DNA from: Neoconidiobolus thromboides FSU 785
Lineage: Eukaryota > Entomophthoromycota > Entomophthoromycetes > Entomophthorales > Neoconidiobolaceae
DNA: 21,098 nt
Assembly: GCA_025603075.1 (NCBI GenBank)
Contig: MU626547.1
Coordinates: 1 to 21,098, forward strand
Reading direction: 5' to 3'
Positions 20,564-21,098 of the stretch are shown here, piece by piece. How positions within the stretch are numbered: the first letter of the stretch is position 1; every line of letters begins with the position of its first letter. The notes below the pieces were generated by a model that saw only the letters and a program-made list of their open reading frames with translations, ran no database searches and was not told the origin of the DNA. The translations under genes and the position numbers were made by a program.

Positions 20564-21049
20564 TGGAGCAGTATGCAACCAATGTTATAAATCAAAAAAG
20601 TAACGTAACTTGTTAATACCAACTTGTAGTTGTAAAAAAAGGGCTAACATGTACCGGGGAACAAAAAGCGAGAAAAAGGTCAGTAATGTGTGATAATGAA
20701 GCTTTTCATTCCAAATTATTTTTATTATTCTAAACAAATAAAAAGGAAACCAAAAAATATTAAAGGTGATCCTATTTTAAGACTTATACAGATGGAAAGT
20801 GATTTGATTCTAATACTACAATTAGCTTTGCTTTTCCGATCAAAACATTTCATTTTCCGATTATTTGTACTAAAGATTCTTGTTTTTTTATAGAGTAACT
20901 CTAACCCGATACTCTAATTCATTTTTTAGTCAAATGCCATTATTGAAGTCAACAAACACTGTTATAGATCAAAGTATTAATGTTTACACATCATATTACG
21001 AGTTATTTGTATTGTTTTGAAAGAGTCAATATATTATTACTAGTATTTG
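20564..21049. repeat. Right arm of the long inverted repeat
   Basis: Reverse complement of 1-486 with about 12 differences. The six in the arm's outer 465 bases are five transitions and one transversion. The matching 67-codon open frame is at 20690-20893 (plus). The 49 bases after 21049 have no partner inside the window, because the left copy is cut by the window edge. Confidence 0.95.
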
Positions 21050-21098
21050 ATTATAACCAATTTATGAATAAGAAAAGAGATATTGTATTGATTTATTC

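Noticed and set aside
1..21049. Giant TIR transposon carrying three host genes
   Set aside because: No transposase, integrase or recombinase gene lies between the arms, and the content is conserved housekeeping genes. Repeat insertions or assembly ends explain the arms more simply.
1..21098. tRNA, rRNA, CRISPR array or bacterial operon
   Set aside because: I found no tRNA B-box pattern, rRNA signature or regularly spaced repeats; the spliced genes are clearly eukaryotic.

Overview
The window is nuclear DNA from a very AT-rich, intron-dense eukaryote. Three long housekeeping genes can be assembled exon by exon. Their 42 inferred coding-region introns are 43-164 nt long, almost all begin GTAAGT or a close variant, and end in TAG. 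TAA, TGA and TAG are each used as a stop and no stop interrupts a joined reading frame, so the standard genetic code fits. Asn-rich runs are frequent. The length and layout of the Rav1 protein look more fungal than animal. An early-diverging AT-rich fungus is my best guess; an amoebozoan is possible, and the sequence alone does not decide.

Layout: 1-486 is one arm of a near-perfect inverted repeat whose partner is 20564-21049. Positions 487-3320 are a gene-free stretch with repeat debris: three copies of a ~100-bp foldback element, one diverged copy of the end repeat, and a 14-bp inverted repeat. Positions 3321-9480 (+) are ATG2 in 16 exons (1743 aa). Only 70 bp further on, tail to tail, lies an ER HSP90 (GRP94-like, 752 aa, signal peptide and C-terminal HDEL) at 11944-9551 (-), which requires an 11-nt microexon. 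Its upstream region (about 11945-13150) holds a perfect CCAAT-N9-CCACG element overlapping a TGACGTGG site, a likely 5'UTR intron and a fourth foldback element. Positions 19973-13178 (-) are a RAV1/DmX-like gene in 26 exons (1733 aa). Then come about 590 bp of promoter-side DNA and the right repeat arm.

Functionally all three genes serve the endomembrane system. ATG2 moves lipid from the ER to the growing autophagosome membrane, GRP94 folds secretory clients in the ER, and Rav1 (RAVE complex) reassembles the V-ATPase that acidifies the vacuole or lysosome. I see no sign that they are co-regulated; the adjacency may be chance. The most interesting points are the mammalian-style ER-stress element in front of the ER chaperone, the obligatory 11-nt microexon, the foldback element family with a paired base change in its stem, and the inverted repeat bracketing the gene island.
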